From Limisphaerales bacterium (GTDB lineage Bacteria > Verrucomicrobiota > Verrucomicrobiia > Limisphaerales > AAA164-E04): DNA of 64,000 nt. Shown piece after piece: positions 8,805 to 18,207 of this stretch; positions within the stretch are counted from its first letter, which is position 1, and each line of letters begins with the position of its first letter. Location of the stretch: contig JAMASS010000012.1 in the NCBI GenBank assembly GCA_024761205.1, positions 1 through 64,000 on the forward strand. Reading direction: 5' to 3'. A program made the position numbers and the translations under genes. A model generated the notes under the pieces. That model was not told the DNA's origin. It did not search any database and saw only the letters and a program-made list of their open reading frames with translations.

Positions 8805-8944
8805 GGGTTGGGTATTTGGCTGAAGGTTATGGAATACAGATTTGATTCGCCAACAGATACGAGATAAAGCCGTGAAGCGGGAGAACTCACCTTGGTTAAA
8901 GACACGTTTTAAGCGATTCTTGCCAGATTGGTTTATTATCCACT

Positions 8945-9830
8945 GTTTAGCTCCGTCCGTATAGCCGCCGCTCATCAAGATGAGATCGGCGGAAAATTTG
9001 AGTGCGAGGTTGGGCTGAATGGAGAGAGAGAAAGATAAAACCCGATTGCCGGAATGAGTCCTGCCCGGCCCGGTTTTCCGCAGCAACGAAATGGTGAAAA
9101 GACCGGTGGTAGCAATGTTGGCAACGCGCTTCCACTGATACTGATACTGCTGGAAACCACGGACGCCTTAGCAGGACCACTGGCTTGCCGTCCGGTGTCG
9201 CAGTCCGATATCGATGAACCATTACCCTCACCGATGGCCGAGTAGAACGCGCCAAAGAACACAAAGTAAAAGACCAACCCGACTAAGGTGGCAGTCGTGG
9301 TGCCCAAGATACTATTCGCGGTCATGGTTAAGCTCTCAAGGGCTTCTGCGAACAGCATTCCATTACCTCGGAGGAGTTCTCCCATGAATAGTTCGTCCAC
9401 TCAGGAACCCATTGACCGATGAATGCAAAGGCTAAGAAGAGGAGCGGCACGGAGAGGAGAATTCATCCGATCAAGCGACGCACACTTTCCAGCAGCACGA
9501 ACAGCAGGAATGCACCAAAGAGCTGGTCGATAAGCAAGATATCATCGATTCTCTCCATGCGTGCGATAAGTCGGGCGACTTCTTTGAGATAGCAGACCAA
9601 AGTCACTATGATGCCCAAGGTGAGCAGGCCATCCATCACCGATGCCCAGATGAGGTGACATTCCTTAGAGCTGAACGGACGGCAAAGGAGGAGGAATGAA
9701 CAGGGTGAAAACCAGATGGATTGGGCGCGCTAAGAGGGGCATTTTGGGCTGCGCGAGAAGAAAGAGTTGGAAGGCCAACCAAGCGGAGCGCCGGGAAAGG
9801 GGACGGTCTACGACCATAATCAAGGGAGGT
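8945..9830 (-). pseudogene. Decayed TRAP transporter fused permease (4TM/12TM type)
   Basis: Pieces in several minus-strand frames follow the order of a TAXI-type TRAP permease. First AWLAFQLFLLAQPKMPLLAR (N-terminal helix), then VMDGLLTLGIIVTLVCYLKE, DILLIDQLFGAFLLFVLLES and VRRLIG followed by a stop and LLFLAFAF and GQWVPEW, then TATLVGLVFYFVFFGAFYSA and finally GPAKASVVSSSISISGSA, the conserved G-G-P-A-K-A-A-V-V-S-S ... S-I-S-G-S-A block. The C-terminal half is missing. It follows the matching solute-binding protein remnant on the same strand, as in intact TRAP-TAXI operons. Confidence 0.75.
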
Positions 9831-9901
9831 CAGCCATCGATTTTGGAGAGGAAATGTGAAGTTAAATTCTGCTATCTGCTGCCAAGGCCAAAGCGGAGAT
9901 A

Positions 9902-10775
9902 GATCACCACGCTCCATGATGCTGCCGCGTTATACTCCATGCTTTGTGCGCTTGCGCCATCGTTGACGCACTCTCACAGATGGTTTTGATGGCTAGGTAG
10001 GCTAGGTCGTTCGAAAGATCCTGATGGGCAATGATCATCGTGCCGAGATCGACTGAACGTGTCTGCCTTGTTTGCCCTTTGAATGCCTTAGGCATGTTGC
10101 TCGGGATGAGGCTTTGTAGGGAGAGATGTTGGATCGTTTTCTCCAGAAGAACAAGGAAGCGGACTTTGCTGATTAACGATATTTCAGTGATGGCCGGGTA
10201 GTCCAGCGGAACGGCGTCGAAATAAAGGTCCGCTTGTCCGTCCCGAATGATGGCGGGGATCTGTTTGAGATCAACCCGAATGATTTGGCCCTGATTAGCT
10301 TGTATCTTCTTCCGACTCATGCCAAGAGAATCCAGGATCAGATCGGCAATGACGGGCATCTTACTACCTCGAGGGTTCATGTGATCTTGACTGGTTTTCC
10401 GGACATAATAATGTCTTCGAGCGAGTCATGGCCGGTTTTGCGAAGAAAAATCCTCCCGGGCCAGAGCGTAGAACCATATCGGGTTCAATCCCCCGGCCAG
10501 AGCTAGAATTTTGGATTGCTTCTTGCCTCTATAGATGTCCCTCATAGGCCCAAGTGCTGGTCACTTGAAAGACCGATGGCGGCTTTTGTCGGCTATTCAC
10601 GGTGATGAGATTGCCAATATCGCCGCCTTTAGCGATCACTTCGATGTGGGTGCCGCTCGGGACTTCGTCCTTTGAGAAGCTGGCATAAAGTGGCGCCAAA
10701 GACCTACTAGGAGGCTCCCAGTCTCATCGTGGCGATTTTCACGGTCAGCCCGCGTGAATAGGGTAGAAAACAGAG
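9902..10775 (-). pseudogene. Decayed TAXI-family TRAP solute-binding protein
   Basis: The C-terminal half is still one open frame of 158 residues (9904-10380) with the TAXI pattern VADLILDSLGMS-like start, DLKQIPAIIRDGQADLYFDA, YPAITEISL, then DLGTMIIAHQDLSNDLAYLA near the end. The N-terminal half can be read in other frames at about 10600-10770: LTVKIATMRLGAS, two stops, then SGTHIEVIAKGGDIGNLITV, which follows the family's A-T-G-G/E-V-x-A-x-G-G-S-x-x-N layout. The residues between are lost. Such proteins bind small carboxylates or amino acids in the periplasm for the membrane subunit encoded next to them, which is also broken here. Confidence 0.75.
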
Positions 10776-10797
10776 CCAATGGCAGTGAGATATGGGA

Positions 10798-11550
10798 TCA
10801 TTCACGGCAAAGGCGAGGCGTTGGAAAGAAGACGTTTTTGCAAGCTGCGAAAATCTCCGGTACTGATGTTTTTTGGAGTATCTTGCTTCCTAAAGGTTTG
10901 GAAGCAGCATTGAAATGAGCACTGCCTTTCTGGAGACCATACAGGTTTTCCGCCTCCTCTTTCCCCAGGTAGAATCCATCGATGTCGTGTTTCGGGGTGA
11001 GTACTCTGACCTTCATGTTCTTGATCGAAACTCCCAAATCACGAGATGTCTGTCCGGCGAACACATACTACGGGGTGATTTGGTTTCGCTCCGGAAGGGT
11101 TTTGGTAGTGCTTTCGAGGCACCGTTGTTCCTAATGCCATACAGCGCAACTAGGTCCTGCAATTCAGGACTCAAGGCGGTTCCGCTCGTTGTCAAGGCCC
11201 GCATTTGCTGTGCGGCAAATTGATGCAAAGCCTGGGATTTCTTCGCCTGAGGATGGGATTTGTCCATCGCGACGGTGATCCAAATGTGGTTGATAGCGAT
11301 ATTTTTGAAATACTTCGGATCGAAACCTTTGATGCGACCGTTGTATCGGGTGTCACGATGCTCAGATCCAACCGCTTTTTACTGCTCCCAGGAAGCGGAG
11401 GCAGTTCGTGATCTTCTAAATGCTCGATGGCCCGTTTCATCACGGCGGTGCCTCTTTGGACCCGCAATCGATCAAGAGGTGAAAATGGTCATCATCATTC
11501 GGGATCCGCACGTAGATGCAGTCGCCGCAACTGACGTTATAATTGCGGGC
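10798..11550 (-). pseudogene. Decayed MBL-fold (metallo-beta-lactamase-like) hydrolase
   Basis: Read in minus-strand order the pieces are GDCIYVRIPNDDDHFHLLID and CGSKEAPP (typical opening of ComEC/MBL-type hydrolases, beta strand plus G-D-C and L-I-D-x-G), LDLSIVTPDTT where intact members have L-V-V-T-H-x-D-x-D-H, then GFDPKYFKNIAINHIWITVA, SQALHQFAAQQMRALTTSGT, LVALYGIRNNGASKAL and finally VRVLTPKHDIDGFYLGKEE. The zinc-binding H-x-H-x-D-H block is destroyed and at least two frameshifts separate the parts. It directly follows the metallopeptidase remnant on the same strand. Confidence 0.65.
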
Positions 11551-11559
11551 TAGGGCTTA

Positions 11560-12990
11560 CTTCCATTTGGGGCTGCCTTCATAGTGTTCATGTTCTTCTC
11601 TAGCGAGGCGCCGAGATAGCCGCAGTGTTCCATCCTGCTTTTGGACTGTCAGTGGCGGAACGTAAGTTCCCCAAAATGCCTTTTCCGCTTCCGAGCACCG
11701 CGCCGATCTACCCTGCGCCAATGCGTTGAGCCAAATCCCTCAGCAATTTTTCGCGACGGCAGAGACTCTCTTCCTGTCCGGCTTTCCAATCATTAGCACC
11801 GCCAAGTGTGTCCGGTTTCCAGAACTAAGACAGGACGTTTTCGTCAAAGACAAGAGTACCGCTGCACAGCACACTCGTCATTTCGTCTTCGTACTCTCCG
11901 AATTCCGGGCCAACGAAAACCATGTTCTCCCTCCAGAGGTACTCCAGAATAATCTGCCGGGGGCATGTGCAATTACTGCTGAGTCACTAGTCACTTTGTT
12001 GGTATCATAGAGGTCGGCGACAACCACATCTTGATAGGATGGGATGAGCAATTGCTTCCGATTATCGTCCAGAAATCAATAGGAGCAGCCCGAGAGCGCG
12101 AAATGTTCTCAACGGATGGTGAACATCGACGCGTAACTGATCGAATACGTATCTAGGCTCTTCGAACTGTTCGACATCTTCCGGTTTTGAAAGACTTTCA
12201 GCATCATTCCCCGGTAGTCATGCGGATCGGTCGGATTGAAAATTTCCTCAGTTCGAAGGACAGCCAGTGCGTAGTACCGAAAGGTGACGGCCATGAGCGG
12301 TAACAAATCCAAGGGTTGGATCGCCATGCACTGCATTCGTTGGACGGCTGCCCAAAACGCTTGTTTGGCAGTCTAACCGCGTCTGATATAATTATCGAAA
12401 AGTTCCAGCAGAATTTCAAACATCACACTGGTTAATACCTCAGGCATTTTGTGGGGACGATGATCGTCGGACATGTCGTCCACGGTCAAGTCATTTTGAG
12501 CGGTTCATAGACAAGACAAGGTTTATCGTTAACCGCCTTACCAAACTGCTCTGCAATGTGTTTTAGATGTTTGGCTTCCCTAAAATTGCCTCCGGTATCC
12601 TTGGCGATCTTGCGCGGAATGTCATGTGGCACAGAAGCAGCAGGATTGCCATTAGATCGTCAGTAAATTCGTGAAAGTCGCCGGTCTCAACCAAAGTGCT
12701 TCTGTAGTAATGGGCCTGACATCATCCAGCGCTGCGTGACCAAATTCATGATTGATGATGTCGGACGAGAGGCAGGTATTTACCGTTCTACTCTGGTCAT
12801 TGTCAAAGTAATATAATTGCAGCGATTTGCTTTCGCGGTCATAGCATACGCTCTGGCCATATCCCGCATGAGGGACAACGAGAACTACAGACTCTCCGCA
12901 TTGTTCCGGTCTATCCAATAGTTGTCCGCGTCGACAAAGCAGTCACTCTTCTCATCCCATTTGGCGGGGTGGCGGGTGCTCAGTGCCGTT
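11560..12990 (-). pseudogene. Decayed gluzincin-like zinc metallopeptidase
   Basis: The first readable part contains DIINHEFGHAALDDVRP, an H-E-x-x-H zinc motif near 12750, and a frameshifted continuation VETGDFHEFTDDLMAIL, which supplies the downstream Glu typical of gluzincins. Later pieces include AKDTGGNFREAKHLKHIAEQ, VLTSVMFEILLELFDNYI, RMQCMAIQPLDLLPLMAVTF, RTEEIFNPTDPHDYRGMMLK, MVFVGPEFGEYEDEMTSVL and a charged end RLSRRLAREEHEHYEG. At least five frameshifts or stops break it. I know the zinc motif but not a family name. The order peptidase then MBL hydrolase suggests a former two-gene unit. Confidence 0.6.
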
Positions 12991-13855
12991 GTTGTAGGCG
13001 ATGATGACAAAGCGGGTGCCTAGTTGGCTCATCTGATATTCCGGGTTCTCAATGAACGTAAAACTCATTGTTAAAGCCATACATTGGATGATTTTCGGCG
13101 ACTAGTGGACCTGCAGGTAGACACCGGCCGGAATTCTAATTCAAAGTCCTTCCTGGCACTCGTTGTCAACCGCCGAACCGCGCTGTAAAGACGCACCCGG
13201 CTGTCTTTTGTGGTCTCCTTACGTGCTGGCATTGCCTTCCTTATTCGGTTTCACCTGCTTATGGCACTGGGACGTTAAACGTCAAATACAGTGGAATAAT
13301 ATATTATATATAAATATAAATGAATGTGTTGAGATACATTCAATGTTTTCCAGGAAATTTTAGTGTCTTGATCCACGAACATAGGCACGAGCCTTCGGGG
13401 AATATTGTAGAACTCGGTTGTTCATTCTTATAGTTATATTTATGTAAATCGTGCAAAGTGCGTGGCAAGAACTATAGTAGCTTGCAAAGCCTTTTTCAGA
13501 ATGTTCCCGGCGGCAGTCTGTCATCGCTTAAACACTTCATTCCGGGTGATGTGGGAGACAAGTCGGCGGCCTGTTCACTCTGGCATCGGTGGTTGAACTT
13601 TCGGCCGCCACCGATAATTTCATCTTTAACTGCGCGAAAGCACCTTCGTCTCAGTGACAGGCAACGCATGAGTAGGATGATGTGGCGAGGACCGAAAGGA
13701 AATTGTAGGGGTCCTCCATTCCCTACGAAAGGGACCGAGCGGTCGCCATTTTGGCCCCTCTTGAAATGAATTGTGTGATCCGTGACCTCCTTCTAGAGTC
13801 CGATGTTTCCGTTTTCAACAGCTTGGACAATTGAATAGCACGATTTTGTAATGAC
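12991..13855. other. Long non-coding stretch with an AT-rich patch
   Basis: No coding frame I can support. The first 150 bases may still belong to the decayed metallopeptidase on the minus strand. At about 13285-13330 there is an AT-rich run (AATATATTATATATAAATAT) unlike the surroundings. Between 13450 and 13790 open frames exist in several registers but without family likeness. Confidence 0.35.
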
Positions 13856-14462
13856 ATGAAAGTTCCTCTAGTCATCAACGATTTCCTTCGCCGAGCGGTT
13901 TCCCTTTATCCGGGGAAAGTTGCGATCATCGATGGCGACAAATGGCTGATCTACGAACAATTATTCCAAGAGCGAGCGAATCGCTTGTCTCGTGCGTTGC
14001 TTGCAGCAGGCGTTTGCAAAGGGGATCGCGTGTGTATTCTCAGTCCGAATGCACATTTGTGGCGGATCACGAGTACATTATCAACCACGCCGGAGTGAAA
14101 ATGCTTTTGGTGGATTACGACTATACGGGCATGATCAATGCCATTTTGGATTCGTTGAGCGGCGCCGAAGCGTGACTCAGGAGTCCGAGCGAAGCGTCCT
14201 CGGGATAGGGTTGCCTAGGAGCGGTTTATCGAGGATGTTGCGGCGATCTTGCCGGAAGATCCGGGATTGAAAGAATCGGATATGATTTCCATAACTATAC
14301 TTTGGGGACGATGGCACGACCAAAAGGGGTGATGCTGACCCACCGGAACTGTTACCTCAATGCTTATAGCTTTATGGTACATCTGTGCTTATGCCATGAC
14401 GACGTCGAGCTTTGGGCCTTTCCGATGTTTCATTGCAGGGTGGGGCGGTGTGTATGTTTTGA
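13856..14462 (+). pseudogene. Decayed AMP-dependent acyl-CoA synthetase, N-terminal part
   Basis: Starts cleanly at ATG 13856 with VPLVINDFLRRAVSLYPGKV, AIIDGDKWLIYEQLFQERAN and KGDRVCILSPNAH, as in medium/long-chain fatty-acid-CoA ligases. The frame then breaks; HEYIINHAGVKMLLVDYDYT follows in another frame, and the AMP-binding motif appears as LGTMARPKGVMLTHRNCYLN in a third, where intact enzymes read T-S-G-T-T-A-R-P-K-G-V-M-L-T-H-R-N. After VELWAFPMFHC the similarity stops and an IS1595-type transposase fragment begins. Internal deletions, frameshifts and the 3' truncation make it non-functional. Confidence 0.8.
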
Positions 14463-14469
14463 CCGATTA

Positions 14470-14850
14470 GTTCGCCGGAGGTAGAGGCGGTTCTTTACAA
14501 GAGGGCGGGCGGCGGGAAAGACCGGGCGATGCGTCAGATTCGGGCGAAGGCGGCGGTGCACGGACGAGGCAGCGGCTTATGCGGGATTCGCCCATGAAGG
14601 AGATCAATCACTCCGAATACGTGTGCGGCACGGTGCACCCGAACGGTGTGGAATCCTTCTGGCTCATGCTGAAACGGGCATACAAGGGCACGTTTCACAA
14701 AATCTCCCCTAGGGACCTGAATCAGTGCATTCAAGAATTTTCGTCGGCAAGCTCGGGTCTTCGCCAAGCGGACACGCTGGCGCAAATGACTGCGCTGGCC
14801 GTCGGCCTTGTTGGGCGTCGGCACGGCCCTTTCATCGCTGATAACGGACT
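14470..14850 (+). mobile_element. IS1595-family transposase, C-terminal fragment
   Basis: The frame carrying INHSEYVCGTVHPNGVESFW, LMLKRAYKGTFHKISP and LRQADTLAQMTALAVGLVG matches the C-terminal half of ISXO2-like (IS1595) DDE transposases: H-S-x-x-E-Y-V, H-T-N-x-x-E-S-F-W-x-x-L-K-R, G-x-x-H-x-x-S-P-K. A preceding frame reads DEAAAYAGFAHEG, the second-Asp region, so a frameshift lies near 14600. The N-terminal half and its zinc ribbon are absent. The fragment abuts the truncated acyl-CoA ligase on the left. Confidence 0.8.
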
Positions 14851-15138
14851 GCCTTGGGAAGCGGGGGCATGCCACCCGAGATTGAAGGGGTATTTTGGTG
14901 TTCCGCCGGGCGGCATTGATGCGAGCAGCCATCCGATTGGGAATCTTTCCGGCGTCGGCTTGATCGGGCCTTGCCGAAGCTCTATGGAACGATCCCGCTT
15001 GCCGTCGGATGATTACCCCCCATCCCCGAAGCGACGGCGAGAGACCGAGTGGACAATGTCCGCTATCCCACAAAGACTTTTGCCGCTAAATCGAGTGTAT
15101 AATCTCCCAGTGAAAGGGTGTAACTATTGGGAGTGGGC

Positions 15139-16554
15139 ATGGTCTCCAGAGTTAGCATGAGCAAGGCATTGAACACGTCTTCAAGGGCGATGTTGCTTGG
15201 TGTGGGCTGGTTGTTGTTCGTGACCTCATCCCTTAGGGCGAGGCCGCTCTCGGTGGGACAATCCTTTCCGGAGCTGCTGTTGCCTAGGGCAAGCGATGGG
15301 ACTCCGGACTCTTTGAGTTTCTATCGCGGTCGAAAGACAGTGGTTCATGTCTTTGCCTCCTGGTGAGCGGGTTGTCGTGAGCATGTGCCCGGGTGGCACG
15401 CCCTAACAGAGCCATATCAGGATCAGGGACGGCTGAATGTTGTGGGGGTGATCCAGGAGCAGCATCCAGATAGAGCACGCCTTTTCATGCAATGGAAGCA
15501 GATGGAGTGGCCTCTTATGGTGGATTCTTTGAACCTACTTGCCTTTGTTGGGGCTCCGATCACAGTCTTCGTTGATGAAGGTGGCACAGTCCGCGCCATT
15601 AACCCGCCGAGAGACTCTCTCAAAGATTTTCTGAATGCGGATTATGATGTTGATCCTACGAGTGCCTGGCTTACTAATCGACCGGTCGCAAGGGGGTTGC
15701 TTGCTGAATCAACACAGGATTCCGCTCGGCGTGGCGATCTTGAGTTTCTTTGGGGAGGGGTTGATGGTGTGGATCGAGCGATTGGAGCCTACCGTCGGAT
15801 TTTGTCCAGAAATCCTGATGATGCGTCCATTTATTTCCGTTTAGGGGTGGCGTATCGGCAGCGCTATGATGGCGAAGGGAGGCAGAGTGATGATTTTGCT
15901 CAGGCCGTGACTCATTGGAGCAAGGCACTTGAGATGAATCCGAATCAGTATATTTGGCGACGACGGATTCAGCAGTATGGCCCTCGACTAGCGAAGCCGT
16001 ATTCATTTTATGATTGGATTCATGAAGCTCGAGAAACCATTGCCGATTGGGGAGAGGTTCCCGTTCCGTTGGCGGTTGAGCCGGGAGGCGCTGAGTTTGC
16101 CTATCCTGCGGAATCATTTGTTGGAGCGAAAAGTGCGGTGAACCCCGATGCCGAGGGGCGCATCTACCGAGATTCCGAACGCTTGGTCCGAATCGAATCC
16201 ACGGTAGTTCCCGGGCAGGTTCAACCGGGGGATGTAATGCGGGTGCACATTGTGATGCAACCTGATGAAGCGCGCAAAGTTCATTGGAACAATGAGGTGG
16301 GTGACTTAGTCCTATGGGTGGATGTTCCGGATGGATGGCAGGTCGACGCGGCGTTGCATCAATATTCGGTTCCTCCGGCTCCGGTTACGGTTGAGCCCCG
16401 GAAGGTGGAGTTCGAAGTGAAGACCTCTACTGAAGGAACTCCATTGCACGATATCGTTCGAGGCTATGTGTTGTATTACATTTGTGAAGGTGTAAATGGG
16501 CAGTGTCTTTATAGAAGGCAGGACTTTGAGGTCAACGTTCCGTTCGGGTCCTAA
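15139..16554 (+). CDS. Predicted selenoprotein: TlpA/redoxin-like domain with TPR region, UxxC motif
   Basis: Reading TGA 15364-15366 as selenocysteine gives one 471-residue protein. Residues 1-35 are a signal peptide or membrane anchor; 40-165 are a thioredoxin fold with VVHVFASW-U-AGC (Sec76 in place of the first Cys of CxxC) and the cis-proline region FVGAPITVFVDEGG; about 180-300 are TPR-like helices (PDDASIYFRLGVAYRQRY); the last 150 residues are beta-rich and end with ICEGVNGQCLYRRQDF, recalling DsbD-type N-terminal domains. The frame is intact on both sides of the TGA, and a SECIS-like hairpin follows 18 bases later. ATG 15139 has GGGAG upstream. Likely a periplasmic thiol/selenol oxidoreductase. 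A nonsense mutation is the alternative but explains neither motif nor hairpin. Confidence 0.82.
15385..15399 (+). promoter_or_regulatory. Candidate bacterial SECIS hairpin 1
   Basis: Five perfect pairs GTGCC/GGCAC with the loop CGGGT; a T-G pair extends it by one. The loop has G at its second position, about 25 bases after the TGA, as expected for a bacterial SECIS that binds SelB. It lies inside the coding region just after the selenocysteine codon. Confidence 0.65.
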
Positions 16555-16593
16555 TAGTTGAGCGACAGATTGGTAACGAAGTAGAGAAAGGAA

Positions 16594-17142
16594 ATGATGA
16601 AGCGAAGTATGTTGTTGATTGTGGGTCTCTTGGCTTGTCTTGGGTCCGCCACGGCTTTCGGTGCTGAGAAGAAGGCCGGACCGGGAATCAAGGTTGGTGC
16701 CAAGGGGCCATCGATTAACCTGGAGGATCAGAACGGGAAGAAGTGGACCCTGGCGGATCTTTCCGGGCAAAAGAAGAAGGTCGCATTGGTCTTTTATCGG
16801 TCTGCAGATTGGTGACCGTTCTGCAAACGGCAGTTCGTTGAACTGCAGGGCAATATTTTGAAATTGGAGAAGGCCGGAATCCAGGTCGTTGGTATCAGCT
16901 ACGACTCGCGGGAGATTCTCTCGCGGTTTGCCAAACGCAACAAGATCACATTTCCTTTGCTAGCCGATGTGGGCAGCAAGGTAATCGATGCGTATGGCAT
17001 TCGGAACAAGTCCCGGCGGGATGGGATTCCACATCCCGGAACTTTCATTCTAGGAGCGGATGGAACCGTCATTGCAAAGCTCTTTCATGAGGGCTATCGC
17101 AAGCGGCATGTCAGCGACGAGATTATTGAGGCGGCAAAGTAG
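16594..17142 (+). CDS. Predicted selenoprotein: peroxiredoxin/AhpC-TSA-like, UxxC motif
   Basis: Reading TGA 16813-16815 as selenocysteine joins two frames into a 182-residue protein. Residues 1-24 are a signal peptide ending in ATAFGAE. The AhpC/TSA fold follows: GAKGPSINLEDQNGKKWTL, VALVFYRSADW-U-PFCKRQFVEL (Sec74, then Cys77), VVGISYDSREILSRFAKRNK and HPGTFILGADGTVIAKLFHE. Cysteine-containing relatives read S-A-D-W-C-P-[FY]-C-K here, so TGA stands exactly at the active Cys. A perfect six-pair SECIS-like hairpin follows. ATG 16594 (or 16597) has AAAGGA upstream. It lies 39 bases after the other selenoprotein gene, probably in one operon, and is convergent with moaA. Likely an exported peroxidase or thiol reductase. 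Confidence 0.88.
16830..16846 (+). promoter_or_regulatory. Candidate bacterial SECIS hairpin 2
   Basis: Perfect six-pair stem GCAGTT/AACTGC with a five-base loop CGTTG. G is at the second loop position, 22 bases after the TGA, within the usual window for bacterial SECIS elements. Confidence 0.75.
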
Positions 17143-17151
17143 TCTTTCGCT

Positions 17152-18207
17152 TTAACCACCGATGCAGGACATTGTCCGGGTGGGTTGCACGAAATCTTCG
17201 CGACCGATTTTGTGGCCCGCCTCTTTCTTGTACACGATGGATTGTAGATGAGCGGCAATGTCTTCGTCGGAGGCTTTGCCGCGAAGCAGGGGTTTGAGAT
17301 CGTGTTCGTGGAGGCTGAAGAGGCAGGTGCGAATTTGTCCATCCGAAGTGAGGCGCAGGCGATTACAATGTCCACAGAACGGCTCGGTGACGGGGGCAAT
17401 GATTCCGACTTCCCCTTTGGCGCCGTTAATTTGCCACCGTTTGGCAGTCTCAGAGGCGTTTGCGCTTTGGGTGGGTGTCAGGTCGAATTTTTTCTGTAGA
17501 CGGGCTAGGATTTTGTTGCCTGAAAACACGTGCTCGTTCTGCCAGGCTTTGCTGGAATCGAGCGGCATGAACTCGATGAATCGAACGCTAATTTGTTCGT
17601 CGAGGGCGTATTGGCAGAGGCCTTCGATTTCGTGATCGTTGATGTCTCTGATGATGACGGCGTTGACCTTGATCGGATCAAAACCCAACTCCTTGGCAAG
17701 CTGAACGGAGCGGGTGACCTTGGCGAGTCCCTGAACACCGGTCAGGCGTTTGAAATTGTCCTTGTCGAAGGAGTCGAGGCTAAAACTGACTCGGTGCAGT
17801 CCAGCCTCTCTAAGCTCGATGGCGTATTTGGGGAAAAGAAAACCATTCGTGGTCATTGCCAAATCTCGAATCCCGGGAATCCGCGCTAGTTTTTGGATGA
17901 GGGTGGCAATGTTTTGCCGGAGCAGGGGTTCGCCTCCGGTGAGGCGAATCTTCTCAATGCCACAGGCTACGGCGATTTGAGCCGTCCGCTCGATTTCCTC
18001 GAAGGAAAGAATCTCGTGTTTTGGCTTCCATTGGTGATGGATGGGGATACCCGGATTTTGGTTCCACCGGCTGCGATAGAAATTAGCGGCTGCCTCGGTT
18101 TCAGGCAGGCAGTAGAGACACCGAAAGTTGCACCGATCGGTGACGCTGATGCGAAGATCCCGGATGGTCCGTTGGTAGGAATCGACCAGAAACGTCTTGG
18201 CCCTCAT
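17152..18207 (-). CDS. moaA: GTP 3',8-cyclase, molybdenum cofactor synthesis
   Basis: Radical-SAM enzyme that converts GTP to 3',8-cyclo-GTP, the first step of molybdopterin synthesis in the cytosol. The N-terminal cluster motif is C26-x3-C30-x2-C33 in DRCNFRCLYC, the SAM-binding GGEP lies in RLTGGEPLLR, and the second [4Fe-4S] site is Cys278, Cys281 and Cys295 in CGHCNRLRLTSDGQIRTC. The protein ends in the essential Gly-Gly (SCIGG). Length 351 with an insertion of about 18 residues after LPE (FYRSRWNQNPGIP), slightly longer than usual. The ATG overlaps the stop of the upstream coiled-coil gene (ATGA), so the two are translationally coupled. Confidence 0.95.
   Translation of the reverse strand: MRAKTFLVDSYQRTIRDLRISVTDRCNFRCLYCLPETEAAANFYRSRWNQNPGIPIHHQWKPKHEILSFEEIERTAQIAVACGIEKIRLTGGEPLLRQNIATLIQKLARIPGIRDLAMTTNGFLFPKYAIELREAGLHRVSFSLDSFDKDNFKRLTGVQGLAKVTRSVQLAKELGFDPIKVNAVIIRDINDHEIEGLCQYALDEQISVRFIEFMPLDSSKAWQNEHVFSGNKILARLQKKFDLTPTQSANASETAKRWQINGAKGEVGIIAPVTEPFCGHCNRLRLTSDGQIRTCLFSLHEHDLKPLLRGKASDEDIAAHLQSIVYKKEAGHKIGREDFVQPTRTMSCIGG

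Noticed and set aside
8805-9086. Longer start for the P1 peptidase
   Set aside because: The extra 94 residues have no likeness to the family, lie in a decayed transporter, and the shorter start gives a signal peptide.
14534-15073. A 179-residue minus-strand frame over the IS1595 fragment
   Set aside because: It is the antisense shadow of the transposase remnant; the plus-strand frame has clear transposase motifs.
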